Positions 24,534 to 32,216 of a DNA stretch of 64,000 nt are shown here, piece by piece (position 1 is the stretch's first letter; each line of letters starts with the position of its first letter). The stretch covers positions 855,501 through 919,500 of the forward strand of contig NBNI01000007.1 in NCBI GenBank assembly GCA_004379135.1, in the 5' to 3' direction. The notes under the pieces were generated by a model, which saw only the letters and a list, made by a program, of their open reading frames with translations, was not told the origin of the DNA and searched no databases. Made by a program: the position numbers and the translations under genes. The DNA comes from Acidimicrobiales bacterium mtb01. GTDB lineage: Bacteria > Actinomycetota > Acidimicrobiia > Acidimicrobiales > Ilumatobacteraceae.

Positions 24534-25425
24534 CCGCGACGGCGCGCGCGATCTCGGCCGCCACCCGCGCGTTGTTCTCGGCCAGGGCGAGATTGGCGGG
24601 CACACTGCGACCGTCCGTGGCCTCGGCGATCCGCGCCAGTACAAAGGGTGTCACACCCGGACCCGTGATGCCGGCGTCATCGCACTCCTTCACCGCACGA
24701 GCGACCACGTCGTCCATGAAGACCTGATCGAGTTGATCGGCGTCGGGAATCGGCGCCGTCACGAGAACTCCGGTCGAGAGTCGCGTGCGGCAGTCGAACA
24801 CCGCGGCCACTTCGTTCGCCGACTCGACTCGATGCGGGACGCGCAGACCCGACGAACGCGTGTAGAACGCCGGGAACCAGTCGTGTCGCCAGCCGAGCAC
24901 CGCCACACCGCGTGTCTCGAGGTATTCCAAGGTTCGCGGCAGATCGAGGAACGCCTTGGCCCCCGCGCACACCGTGATCACGGGATGACTCGCGATGGCG
25001 TCGAGATCGGCCGACACGTCGCCCGTGATCTCCGAGCCGCGGTGGACTCCGCCGATCCCACCGGTGGCGAACACCGAGACTCCCCCCGCGGCGGCGATCG
25101 CCACCGATGCCGACACGGTCGTGGCGCCGACCGGCCACCTCTGCGCGATGGCGACGCCGATGTCGCGTTCGGCCATCTTCTGCGCCGCTCCGAGGATCCG
25201 CTCGTGTTCGTCGACGTGCAGACCGAGACGCGCGACACCATCGATGACCGCGGTGATGGCTGGCGTCGCACCCGCTTCGCGGATCGCGGTCGTACAACGC
25301 TCGAGTGCCTCGCGATTGGCCGGCGACGGCAGACCGAGGTTCGAGAAGATCGTCGATTCGAGTGCGACCACGGGCCGCCCCGACGAGAGTGCGGCGGCAA
25401 CTTCAGCGGTGGTTTCGAAACGCAT
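24520..25425 (-). CDS. psuG: pseudouridine-5'-phosphate glycosidase
   Basis: It cleaves the C-C bond of pseudouridine 5'-phosphate to uracil and ribose 5-phosphate. 301 residues, usual length. Hallmarks are VALESTIFSNLGLPSPANREALE, FATGGIGGVHRG, DVSADLDAI, CAGAKAFLDLPRTLEYLET and TGPGVTPFVL. The kinase PsuK that makes the substrate is not in the window. The gene follows the RNA (uracil-5)-methyltransferase by 3 bases, an RNA-modification context that fits recycling of modified nucleosides. Confidence 0.92.
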   Translation of the reverse strand: MRFETTAEVAAALSSGRPVVALESTIFSNLGLPSPANREALERCTTAIREAGATPAITAVIDGVARLGLHVDEHERILGAAQKMAERDIGVAIAQRWPVGATTVSASVAIAAAGGVSVFATGGIGGVHRGSEITGDVSADLDAIASHPVITVCAGAKAFLDLPRTLEYLETRGVAVLGWRHDWFPAFYTRSSGLRVPHRVESANEVAAVFDCRTRLSTGVLVTAPIPDADQLDQVFMDDVVARAVKECDDAGITGPGVTPFVLARIAEATDGRSVPANLALAENNARVAAEIARAVAATNA

Positions 25426-25428
25426 CGC

Positions 25429-26616
25429 TCACAGCCTCTCACGTCGCACGAATCGACTCACGGCTTCCACATGATGGGTCTGCGGGAACAGGTCGAGGAC
25501 TTCGCACCGCTCGAACGCGTAACCGGCGGCGTCGAGCAGTCGAGCATCGCGGCCGAGCGACGCCGGATCGCACGACACCAGCACGATCACCGCCGCTCCG
25601 GTGTTGGCGAGCACTTCCACGCCCGAAGCACGCAAGCCGTCGCGAGCCGGATCGGCGATGACGACGGCGGCATCGCGTGGTTGCCAGTCGTCGACGCGCG
25701 ACTCGACGATCGTCGCCGATCGGTCGGACAGGTTCTCGCGGGCGTCGGCGCAGGCCCACGGATTGCTCTCGATGGCCCACACGTGACGATCGGTCGGCAC
25801 CGCCAGCGCGGCGAAGAGTCCGATTCCGGAGTACGCGTCGACCACGTCGCCGTCCGACCACGAGCCCGGATCACCGAGCGCCCGGCGCACCGACTCGACG
25901 AGCACTGCGGCCGCGGCGGGTGACGATTGGAAGAACGACCCGGCCGACACCACGAAGTCGCGTCCGAGCACCCGTTCGACGAGCCGCGAGCTCGGACCGC
26001 CACGATCGGGCAGGCCGGTCACATCGTGGGCATCGGGTTCGGCCCACCACGTGACAGAGTCGTCGACGTTCGAGGCCCTGATCGCGATCTCGTCGACCTC
26101 CGAGCCGACCCGGATGTTCTCGAGGATCTCGTTCAACGCCGGGTGGGCGATCGGACACTCGGTCACCGCAACGACGTCGTGCGACGAGCGACGTCGGAAC
26201 CCGACCCGTCCGTGCACGGCTCGAGCCACGCGAATGGTCGCCCGGTATCCGAACGGATCGCTGTGCGACGGCCCCAGCCCCACATCGGGATCGGCCAGTC
26301 GACCGATTCGGACGAGTGACTCGCGCACGATGTCGACCTTGATGCGTCGTTGCAACTCGATGGTCGCGTGCTGGAGATCGCAACCGCCGCAGCCGCGACT
26401 CACGTGAGGGCAAGGAGGTTCGATTCGCTCGACGTTGGCCTCGATGACGTCGACGGCCACGGCGCGCGCGTAATCGCGCGATTGCTTCACGATCCGGATC
26501 GTCACGAGTTCTCCGGGCAGTCCACCCTCGACGAACACCACTCGCCCGTCGGCCAGTCGACCCAGCCCGTCGCCCTCGGCGACGACCTTCTCGATGCGCA
26601 CCACGGGCTCGGTCAT
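25429..26616 (-). CDS. TrmA/RlmCD-type SAM-dependent RNA (uracil-5-)-methyltransferase
   Basis: 395 residues. An N-terminal TRAM domain (about 1-58) precedes an iron-sulfur cysteine cluster (CPHVSRGCGGCDLQH; the fourth Cys probably in the TECPIAHP segment). The Rossmann domain follows with VDAYSGIGLFAALAV, then IADPARDG and the catalytic VSCDPASLGRD. This type forms m5U in tRNA or 23S rRNA; the exact target cannot be chosen. TAGTCT (26626-26631) ends 9 bases before the ATG. It is transcribed with psuG. Confidence 0.9.
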   Translation of the reverse strand: MTEPVVRIEKVVAEGDGLGRLADGRVVFVEGGLPGELVTIRIVKQSRDYARAVAVDVIEANVERIEPPCPHVSRGCGGCDLQHATIELQRRIKVDIVRESLVRIGRLADPDVGLGPSHSDPFGYRATIRVARAVHGRVGFRRRSSHDVVAVTECPIAHPALNEILENIRVGSEVDEIAIRASNVDDSVTWWAEPDAHDVTGLPDRGGPSSRLVERVLGRDFVVSAGSFFQSSPAAAAVLVESVRRALGDPGSWSDGDVVDAYSGIGLFAALAVPTDRHVWAIESNPWACADARENLSDRSATIVESRVDDWQPRDAAVVIADPARDGLRASGVEVLANTGAAVIVLVSCDPASLGRDARLLDAAGYAFERCEVLDLFPQTHHVEAVSRFVRRERL

Positions 26617-26664
26617 GACGAGCCGAGACTACGGGCGCTCTCACTCGGGCCGGAGCCGGACGGG

Positions 26665-26670
26665 TAGCGT
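26665..26670 (+). promoter_or_regulatory. -10 hexamer TAGCGT for rpe
   Basis: TAGCGT ends 7 bases before GTG 26678. The divergent methyltransferase has TAGTCT at 26626-26631, so the 61-base gap holds both promoters. Confidence 0.55.
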
Positions 26671-26677
26671 TCATGGC

Positions 26678-27364
26678 GTGGCGCTTCCGATCCAGATCGT
26701 TCCGTCGGTGCTTCCGTGCGACTTCGCGCGCCTGGGCGCCGAGATCGAGGCCCTCGATGCCGCGGGCGTCGACCACTTCCAGTGGGACGTCATGGACGGC
26801 CAGTTCGTGCCCAACCTCACGTTCGGTCCCGACGTGATCGCCGCCGCTCGCCGGCACACCGACAAGCCCTTCGAAGCGCACTTGATGACGCTCACCCCCG
26901 ATGTGCTCGCCGCGCGCTACGTCGAAGCGGGCTGCAATCGACTCATCGTGCACGTCGAGGCCTGTCCCCACCTGCACCGTACGCTCGGCAACATCGCGTC
27001 GCTCGGCGCGACGGCCGCGGTCGCGCTCAACCCGCACACGCCCATCAGCTCGGTCGCGAACGTTCTCGATCTCGTCGACATGGTGCTCGTGATGACCGTG
27101 AACCCGGGCTTCGGCGGCCAGTCGTACATCGCGACGATGGAACCCAAGATCCGCGAACTCCGCGATCTCTTGACATCCCGCGGTCTGCAGGATCGGGTCA
27201 ACATCGAAGTCGACGGCGGCATCGGCCCCTCCACCATCGCTGGAGCCGTGAACGCCGGCGCCAACGTGCTGATCGCCGGGACGGCGCTGTTCCGCTACGC
27301 CGAAGGTCTCGACTTCGCCGTGGCCGACTTGCGGGCCCGCGCCGAGGCCGCCCGGGCGGCCTGA
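26678..27364 (+). CDS. rpe: ribulose-phosphate 3-epimerase
   Basis: It interconverts ribulose 5-phosphate and xylulose 5-phosphate in the pentose phosphate pathway. 228 residues from GTG 26678. Motifs: PSVLPCDFARLGAEIEAL, WDVMDGQFVPNLTFGP with the catalytic/metal Asp, MTVNPGFGGQSYI and IEVDGGIGPSTI with the second Asp, then AGTALF. The usual 'SADF' metal-site stretch reads 'PCDF'. Its last 70 bases overlap the 3' end of the convergent gene on the other strand. Confidence 0.94.
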   Translation: MALPIQIVPSVLPCDFARLGAEIEALDAAGVDHFQWDVMDGQFVPNLTFGPDVIAAARRHTDKPFEAHLMTLTPDVLAARYVEAGCNRLIVHVEACPHLHRTLGNIASLGATAAVALNPHTPISSVANVLDLVDMVLVMTVNPGFGGQSYIATMEPKIRELRDLLTSRGLQDRVNIEVDGGIGPSTIAGAVNAGANVLIAGTALFRYAEGLDFAVADLRARAEAARAA

Positions 27365-28005
27365 CGACGCCGACTCCGCCCCGCCAGGGCTCGAACACCG
27401 TTGGCGATCGCCGCCAGACCCACCAATCCGCCGAACACCCACGCGAAGGGAAGCACCACCGCGCGCAGCAGACCGCGCGAGTCGTCGGCGAGAGGGGCCA
27501 ACACACCGCTCTCCACGCTGCGGCCGTCGACGGTGAGCGTGCGTACCGCGTCCTCCAGGTCGGGGCAGTCGAGGTTGCGCTCCTCGATCCCGATCACCTG
27601 ATTGCCTCCGAACAGCGGCTCGGGATCGCGCACCTTCGAGAACAATCGATTCGTTTCGACGTCGAGAGCGGCCGCGACGATGTATTCGACGCCGACTTCG
27701 AGGAAGCGGACGTCGTCCCCGAAGTCGACGTCGACGAGTCCGTCGGCGGTGTAGCCATCGAGGATTCCTCCCCGCACCTGGCGCACCTCGAAACGCGCGG
27801 TGCGCCGGTCGGCCGCCACCAACGCCCCGACGAACGTGGCCCGCGGTGCCGTCGGAAGCGGACAATCGGACGGAATCGTGGTGTTCGCGACCGGTCCCGT
27901 AGGCGGAACCGACGGCGGAACCGAGGCGGCGACTCCGGACCCGAGCGACACGGCGACTCCGGCCGCGACGAAGATCAGAGCACGAGCGATCGCGCGACGA
28001 GCCAT
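27295..28005 (-). CDS. exported, membrane-anchored hypothetical protein
   Basis: 236 residues from ATG 28005 (7 bases after TAGCGT). A signal peptide (about 1-28) leads to an extracellular domain of about 140 residues with two Cys (TIPSDCPLPTAP and RNLDCPDLED, possible disulfide). It also has a repeated strand pattern (VGALVAADRRTARFEVRQV, YIVAAALDVETNRLFSKV). A C-terminal helix (about 188-208) is followed by an Arg/Lys/Ala-rich cytoplasmic tail. The topology resembles LPXTG-less wall-facing proteins anchored at the C-terminus. No family recognised. Confidence 0.7.
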   Translation of the reverse strand: MARRAIARALIFVAAGVAVSLGSGVAASVPPSVPPTGPVANTTIPSDCPLPTAPRATFVGALVAADRRTARFEVRQVRGGILDGYTADGLVDVDFGDDVRFLEVGVEYIVAAALDVETNRLFSKVRDPEPLFGGNQVIGIEERNLDCPDLEDAVRTLTVDGRSVESGVLAPLADDSRGLLRAVVLPFAWVFGGLVGLAAIANGVRALAGRSRRRQAARAASARARKSATAKSRPSA

Positions 28006-28012
28006 CGACCCC

Positions 28013-28018
28013 ACGCTA
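28013..28018 (-). promoter_or_regulatory. -10 hexamer TAGCGT for the anchored hypothetical protein
   Basis: TAGCGT on the minus strand ends 7 bases before ATG 28005. It argues for that ATG over the GTG nine bases upstream. Confidence 0.5.
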
Positions 28019-28042
28019 GTGAGGGACGACGAGACGAACGTG

Positions 28043-28852
28043 TCAGCGACCCTTGAAGACCGGGGCGCGCTTCTCGAGGAACGCCGCGATTGCCTCGGGC
28101 GTGTCCTTGGTTCCGAAATTGACGGTCTGCGCGGTGCCTTCGTCGTCGAGGGCCTCTTCGAGCGTCACGTTCATGGCGTTGTTGAGCATGCGCTTCGACT
28201 GCGCCAGTGCGATGGGCGGCATGGCGAGCAGTCGCTGCGTCCAGTCGGCCACGAACGCGTCGAGTTCGGCATCGGGAACGACGCGATTGACCAGACCGAT
28301 GCGGTCGGCCTCGGCCGCCGAGATGATGTCGGCGAAGAAGGTCAACTCCTTGGCACGGTGCAGACCGACTCGCCGCGGCAGGATCCACGACCCGCCGCCA
28401 TCGAGCGAGAGGCCGCGCTTGGCGAAGATCTCCGAGAAGCGCGCGTTGTCGGACGCCACGACGAGATCGCAGCCGAGCGCCATGTTGGCGCCCACTCCGA
28501 CGGCCACACCGCGCACCTTGGCGATGGTTGGCTGGGGCAGACGCGCGAGAGCGAGGATCACCGAGGTGACTTCGCGCATCGAATAGTAGGTGTGCGAGTG
28601 CTCGCGACCACTCGACTTGCCCACCGTGTTGAGGTCGGCGCCGCTGCAGAACTCGTTGTTCGCTCCGGTGAGCACCACCACGCGGTCGGACCCGTTGTTG
28701 TAGATCTCGGTGAGCGCGTCGTGGAGTTCGATCCACATCTGACCGTTGACGGCGTTCTTCCGTTCGGGCCGATTGAACGTGAGGGTGACCACACCCTCGG
28801 ACCGCTCGACGATGATGGTCTCGTACTGCTTGGAATTCGCGCTGTTGCTCAC
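28043..28852 (-). CDS. enoyl-CoA hydratase/isomerase (crotonase) family protein
   Basis: 269 residues from GTG 28852. The oxyanion-hole loops are NEFCSGADLNTVG and VGVGANMALGCDLVVAS, and FAKRGLSLDGGGSWILPRRVG carries the usual active-site region, though with Asp in place of one catalytic Glu often seen there. It probably hydrates or isomerises an acyl-CoA. The start is defined by TATCGT 7 bases upstream. It diverges from a 36-residue membrane protein over a 21-base gap. Confidence 0.88.
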   Translation of the reverse strand: MSNSANSKQYETIIVERSEGVVTLTFNRPERKNAVNGQMWIELHDALTEIYNNGSDRVVVLTGANNEFCSGADLNTVGKSSGREHSHTYYSMREVTSVILALARLPQPTIAKVRGVAVGVGANMALGCDLVVASDNARFSEIFAKRGLSLDGGGSWILPRRVGLHRAKELTFFADIISAAEADRIGLVNRVVPDAELDAFVADWTQRLLAMPPIALAQSKRMLNNAMNVTLEEALDDEGTAQTVNFGTKDTPEAIAAFLEKRAPVFKGR

Positions 28853-28859
28853 CCGACGG

Positions 28860-28867
28860 ACGATAAT
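28860..28867. promoter_or_regulatory. overlapping divergent -10 elements, second case
   Basis: Minus strand TATCGT (28865 down to 28860) is 7 bases before GTG 28852. Plus strand GATAAT (28862-28867) is 6 bases before ATG 28874. The hexamers overlap by four bases within a 21-base gap. Confidence 0.6.
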
Positions 28868-28873
28868 GACGGC

Positions 28874-28984
28874 ATGGGTTTCAACCCGTATCGGAAGTTC
28901 CGGGCCCGTCGCGCCGACTACGTCTTCGTGGCCGCCGCCATCGTCGCGGCGGTCGCTCTCGTCGCCTGGGCCTTCCTTGGCTGA
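28874..28984 (+). CDS. 36-residue single-pass membrane micro-protein
   Basis: The basic N-terminus MGFNPYRKFRARRADY is followed by one hydrophobic helix (about 17-35) ending WAFLG, giving an N-in small membrane protein. I believe similar 'RKFRARRxDYxFVAAA' proteins occur in other Actinobacteria, but cannot confirm it here. GATAAT lies 6 bases before the ATG. The next gene starts inside its last codons (TTGGCTGA overlap), so the two are coupled. Too short for routine gene finders. Confidence 0.7.
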   Translation: MGFNPYRKFRARRADYVFVAAAIVAAVALVAWAFLG

Positions 28985-29201
28985 TCGGGCCAAACCCACC
29001 ATCTGGACCGGTCTGTACGGACCGATCGAGGTGCGCCGGGTTCAGCCGTACCAAGCCACGAAACGCTACGTATGCCCGGGTTGCCATCGCGACATCCCTG
29101 TCGGCCTCGGACACGTTGTGGCGGTTCCGCGCGATGCGCCCGATTTGCGTCGGCACTGGCACCACGCGTGCTGGCGATCGCGGGCCAAGCGCTCGTCCTG
29201 A
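28977..29201 (+). CDS. small zinc-binding protein, 74 residues, TTG start
   Basis: From TTG 28977: Tyr-rich N-terminus (TIWTGLYGPIEVRRVQPYQATK), then RYVCPGCHRDIPVGLGHVV and RRHWHHACW. The CxxC plus His/Cys set makes a compact zinc site. Basic tail (RSRAKRSS). It overlaps the stop of the membrane micro-protein by 8 bases and ends 8 bases before the convergent yraN. It may be an RNA- or DNA-binding accessory; function unknown. Confidence 0.7.
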   Translation: MADRAKPTIWTGLYGPIEVRRVQPYQATKRYVCPGCHRDIPVGLGHVVAVPRDAPDLRRHWHHACWRSRAKRSS

Positions 29202-29209
29202 CCGGCCGG

Positions 29210-29563
29210 CTAGAACGCGTTCTCGATCACGTCGACCCGCGCGCCCGACACCGCCGCCACGTCGAAGCGAACGGTGACTCGGCCCGGTCGGTGTTCGGCC
29301 AACCAGGCCGCGGCCAGTCGTCGGAGCCTCGACTGCTTGCGCTGGTCGACCGCCAGAGCCGGATGCCCGAAGTAATCGTTGGCCCGAGCCTTGACTTCGC
29401 ACACCACCACCACGTCGTCGCGACGGGCGATGAGGTCGATCTCGCCGTGGCGGCCGTGGCGCCAGTTGCGCGCGACGATGAGGTATCCGCGAGCGCGATA
29501 CCACTCGGCCGCTCGGTCCTCGCCCCAGCGGCCACGCGCGTTGTTGGCGCCGCGACGGGACAC
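29210..29563 (-). CDS. YraN family (UPF0102) endonuclease-like protein
   Basis: 117 residues from GTG 29563. The PD-(D/E)xK-like core is visible: ARGRWGEDRAAEWYRARGY, RHGEIDLIARRDDVVVVCEVKARAN and the helix AVDQRKQSRLRRLAAAWL. The conserved E-x-D-L and E-V-K give the nuclease-fold acids and Lys. The cellular role is unproven. It follows DUF2469 by 20 bases at the end of the rplS-side gene group. Confidence 0.88.
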   Translation of the reverse strand: MSRRGANNARGRWGEDRAAEWYRARGYLIVARNWRHGRHGEIDLIARRDDVVVVCEVKARANDYFGHPALAVDQRKQSRLRRLAAAWLAEHRPGRVTVRFDVAAVSGARVDVIENAF

Positions 29564-29583
29564 GCCGACTTGCGGTGGACCGT

Positions 29584-29895
29584 CTACGGACGGTCGAGGT
29601 CGTTGAGTTCCTCGCGCGGCAACTCTTCGACGTTCACGTCCTTGAAAGTGAGGATCTTCACCTTCGAGACGAAACGGCTCTTGCGGTACATGTCCCAGAC
29701 CCACGCGTCGGTCAACTCCACTTGAACGAGCGGCCGCGCCGATTCCCCGGTGACGGAGACCTCGACGTTGTTGGCCAGATAGAAACGGCGCTCGGTTTCG
29801 ACGGCGTAGCGGAACATGGCCGCGACGTCCTGATACTCGTGCGCCAACTGGAGCTCGCGCTCGGCCTCGAACTCTTCGAGGTCGTCAGTGCCCAA
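29584..29895 (-). CDS. DUF2469 family protein
   Basis: 103 residues, acidic N-terminus (DDLEEFEAERELQLAHEYQDVAAMFRYAVETERRFYLANNVEV), matching the actinobacterial DUF2469 family (Rv2901c in Mycobacterium). TTG start at 29895 with GAAAGG 8 bases upstream. In mycobacteria it lies with rplS, lepB, rnhB and yraN. Here lepB and rnhB are missing and the gene follows rplS directly. Confidence 0.9.
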   Translation of the reverse strand: MGTDDLEEFEAERELQLAHEYQDVAAMFRYAVETERRFYLANNVEVSVTGESARPLVQVELTDAWVWDMYRKSRFVSKVKILTFKDVNVEELPREELNDLDRP

Positions 29896-29925
29896 TGGAG
29901 GAGCCTTTCGTTCGACGAAAGACGA

Positions 29926-30273
29926 TCAGAATTCGCGCTTCTCGCGCACCTTGGCGGCCTTGCCGCTGCGGTCGCGGAGGTAGTACAGCTTGGCGCGACG
30001 CACGTCGCCCTTCTTGACGACCTCGATCTTGGCGACGCTCGGGCTGTGCACCGGGAAGGTGCGCTCGACACCGACGCCGTAGCTCACCTTGCGCACCGTG
30101 TAGGTCTCCTGAACACCCGAGCCCGAACGAGCCGTGACGTTGCCCTGGAACACCTGAACGCGCTCCTTGCCGCTCTCGACCACGCGGACATGGACCTTGA
30201 GTTCGTCGCCGGGCCCGAACTCGGGGATGTCGGTGCGAAGGTTCTGCAGGTCAACGATGTCGGTGGTCTTCAT
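29926..30273 (-). CDS. rplS: 50S ribosomal protein L19
   Basis: 115 residues: [32 protein letters not shown], then [18 protein letters not shown] and [26 protein letters not shown]19 lies at the 30S-50S interface. Position behind trmD is the standard bacterial order rpsP-rimM-trmD-rplS. Confidence 0.98.
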   Translation of the reverse strand: MKTTDIVDLQNLRTDIPEFGPGDELKVHVRVVESGKERVQVFQGNVTARSGSGVQETYTVRKVSYGVGVERTFPVHSPSVAKIEVVKKGDVRRAKLYYLRDRSGKAAKVREKREF

Positions 30274-30299
30274 GATGCGTCCTCAGGTCGGGTAGCCGG

Positions 30300-31043
30300 T
30301 CAAGGATACGGGACGGCCGGGAACTCTTCCAACAGGCGTTTCTCCTGGTCGGAGAGGCCGCCGCGGGCGTCGATGAGGTCGGGACGTACGCGCAGGGTGC
30401 GATGCAGGGCCTGGGCCAGGCGCCAGCGTTCGATACGCGCGTGATCGCCGCTGCGCAGCACGTCGGGAACCGGCCAGCCACGGAAGTCGGCCGGTCGTGT
30501 GTAGTGCGGTTCCTCCAGCAGACCCGAGTCGCCGAAACTCTCGGTGACCGGGCTCACGTCGTTGCCCATGGCTCCCGGAATCAACCGGGTGACGGCTTCG
30601 ATCACGAGACAGGCCGCGACCTCGCCGCCCGACAGGACCACGTCGCCGACGCTGATCTCGCCGTCGACGAGATGTTCGACGACTCGATGATCGACGCCTT
30701 CGTACCGTCCGCACAGGAGGCTGAAACCCCCGCTCTCGTGCGTGGCCGCGAGTTCGCGCGCCAACGCCTGGTCGAATCGACGCCCGCCCGGACTGAGCAG
30801 GTAGAGCGGTCGCGGCGGATCGGCCGCTTCCACCGACGCGAAGATCGGCTCGGCGCGCATGACCATTCCGGCCCCGCCGCCGAACGGCGAATCGTCGACC
30901 GAACGGTGCACGTCGGTGGTGTGCTCGCGCAGATCGTGGCAGCGCAGATCGAGCAATCCGTTCTCGCGTGCCTTGCCGAGGAGGCTCTCGGAGCAGAACC
31001 CGTCGACGAGGGCGGGAAAGATGGTGAAGACGTCGACTCTCAC
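30300..31043 (-). CDS. trmD: tRNA (guanine(37)-N1)-methyltransferase
   Basis: It methylates G37 of tRNAs to prevent frameshifting, using SAM. 247 residues. The deep trefoil-knot SAM site shows [11 protein letters not shown] (83-92), [10 protein letters not shown] (111-120) and [11 protein letters not shown] (131-141). [11 protein letters not shown] near the N-terminus is also conserved. GTG start overlapping the rimM stop (GTGA). Confidence 0.98.
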   Translation of the reverse strand: MRVDVFTIFPALVDGFCSESLLGKARENGLLDLRCHDLREHTTDVHRSVDDSPFGGGAGMVMRAEPIFASVEAADPPRPLYLLSPGGRRFDQALARELAATHESGGFSLLCGRYEGVDHRVVEHLVDGEISVGDVVLSGGEVAACLVIEAVTRLIPGAMGNDVSPVTESFGDSGLLEEPHYTRPADFRGWPVPDVLRSGDHARIERWRLAQALHRTLRVRPDLIDARGGLSDQEKRLLEEFPAVPYP

Positions 31044-31549
31044 GACTCGTCCAGATCGAAGAGACCGTCGGGAACGTCGACGTGCACCACGACACGATCG
31101 GTCGCGTGTTCGACATGGTCGACGAAACGACCGGGCACGAGTGCACCCGAGTCGAGTTCGAGGAGATCGTCAGCTGGATTGGCCACCACCGCGACACAGC
31201 GACCGCGCGCCGTGCCGTGCTGATCGATCACGTCGGCACCGATGACCTCGTGGACCCACACGGCCTCCGGATCGACGAGCGGCTCGGCCCAGATGGTCCG
31301 ATTCACGAGACGTTCGACGGTGTTGCGGTCGTCGACACCCGCCAACCCGACGACCGGGCGCCCGGAGGCTTCGAACGATTCGACGATCTCGAGCCAACCG
31401 CCGGGCCAACCCTCGCACCACAGCCGAGCACCGACCGCGACGCGTTCGGTGCGATCGGTGGAGAGGTTCACGTGAACACGGCCACGAACACCGTGAGGAC
31501 GGCCGAGACGACCGACTTCGAGCAGATGGGCGGGGCGCAACTCGGTCAT
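31040..31549 (-). CDS. rimM: 16S rRNA processing protein RimM
   Basis: 169 residues from ATG 31549. N-terminal [19 protein letters not shown], then the PRC-barrel domain with [28 protein letters not shown] and a C-terminal [27 protein letters not shown]. It helps 30S maturation around ribosomal protein S19. The upstream part of the open frame overlaps khpA and is not used. Coupled to trmD by GTGA. Confidence 0.95.
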   Translation of the reverse strand: MTELRPAHLLEVGRLGRPHGVRGRVHVNLSTDRTERVAVGARLWCEGWPGGWLEIVESFEASGRPVVGLAGVDDRNTVERLVNRTIWAEPLVDPEAVWVHEVIGADVIDQHGTARGRCVAVVANPADDLLELDSGALVPGRFVDHVEHATDRVVVHVDVPDGLFDLDES

Positions 31550-31565
31550 CGCCGAGCCGATCGAA

Positions 31566-31829
31566 TCAGTCGACGAAGTCGACGTCGACCTCGCTGCCGT
31601 CCTTGGCGGCGGCGGCGCGCACGAGCGTGCGGATGCTCTGGGCGGTGCGACCACGACGGCCGATGACGCGACCGAGATCTCCGGGGCCGACCTTCACTTC
31701 GAGCTTGGCCCGGTGACGGCCCTCGACCTCGTTGACGACCACGGCGTCGGGGTCGTCGACGATGGAGCGCACCACGTGGGTGAGGACGGCGACGGCCGTC
31801 GGCGAGGCGTACTGGTTGGGATCGCTCAC
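31566..31829 (-). CDS. khpA: KH-domain RNA-binding protein
   Basis: 87 residues from GTG 31829. A single KH domain with the GxxG loop (LGRVIGRRGRTAQSIRTLVRA) and a C-terminal strand KDGSEVDVDFVD. KhpA binds RNA with KhpB and affects cell size and wall growth in Firmicutes. It lies between rpsP and rimM, its conserved site. Confidence 0.94.
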   Translation of the reverse strand: MSDPNQYASPTAVAVLTHVVRSIVDDPDAVVVNEVEGRHRAKLEVKVGPGDLGRVIGRRGRTAQSIRTLVRAAAAKDGSEVDVDFVD

Positions 31830-31839
31830 GATGGGAGGA

Positions 31840-32109
31840 TCACTTGCCGCGGGCGGCGGTGAACTGCGCCCACGCACCCGAGATCTCGAGGAGCTTGCGG
31901 ACGCGCTCGGTGGGCTGCGCACCCTTCATCAACCAGGCCACGGCCTTGTCGTTGTCGATGTTGAGGACCGAGGGCTCGAGGCGCGGGTTGTACTGGCCGA
32001 GGATCTCGAGGAAAGCGCCGTCACGCGCGGTGCGGCTGTCGCTCGCAATGACGCGGTAGTACGGCTGCTTGGTCTTTCCGATTCGAGTGAGACGCAACTT
32101 GACGGCCAT
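31840..32109 (-). CDS. rpsP: 30S ribosomal protein S16
   Basis: 89 residues: MAVKLRLTRIGKTKQPYYRVI, DSRTARDGAFLEILGQYNP, ERVRKLLEISGAW. S16 helps 30S assembly. TAGCCT at 32169-32174 (minus strand) is the best promoter candidate, leaving a leader of roughly 50 bases with GGAG before the ATG. It would open the rpsP-khpA-rimM-trmD-rplS transcript. Confidence 0.97.
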   Translation of the reverse strand: MAVKLRLTRIGKTKQPYYRVIASDSRTARDGAFLEILGQYNPRLEPSVLNIDNDKAVAWLMKGAQPTERVRKLLEISGAWAQFTAARGK

Positions 32110-32216
32110 GTAAGAAGAACTCCTGGGGTCACGGATCCGCGGATGGGCCCGTGGACGGGGACCAGGAGAGGCTAGCGGTGGCCGTCGGACGTCCCCAACG
32201 CCCCCGCGCCCCGAGG

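Noticed and set aside
25871-27865. 664-codon minus-strand frame across the methyltransferase, rpe and anchored protein genes
   Set aside because: It is out of frame with all three real genes, with low-complexity Arg-rich translation typical of a shadow.
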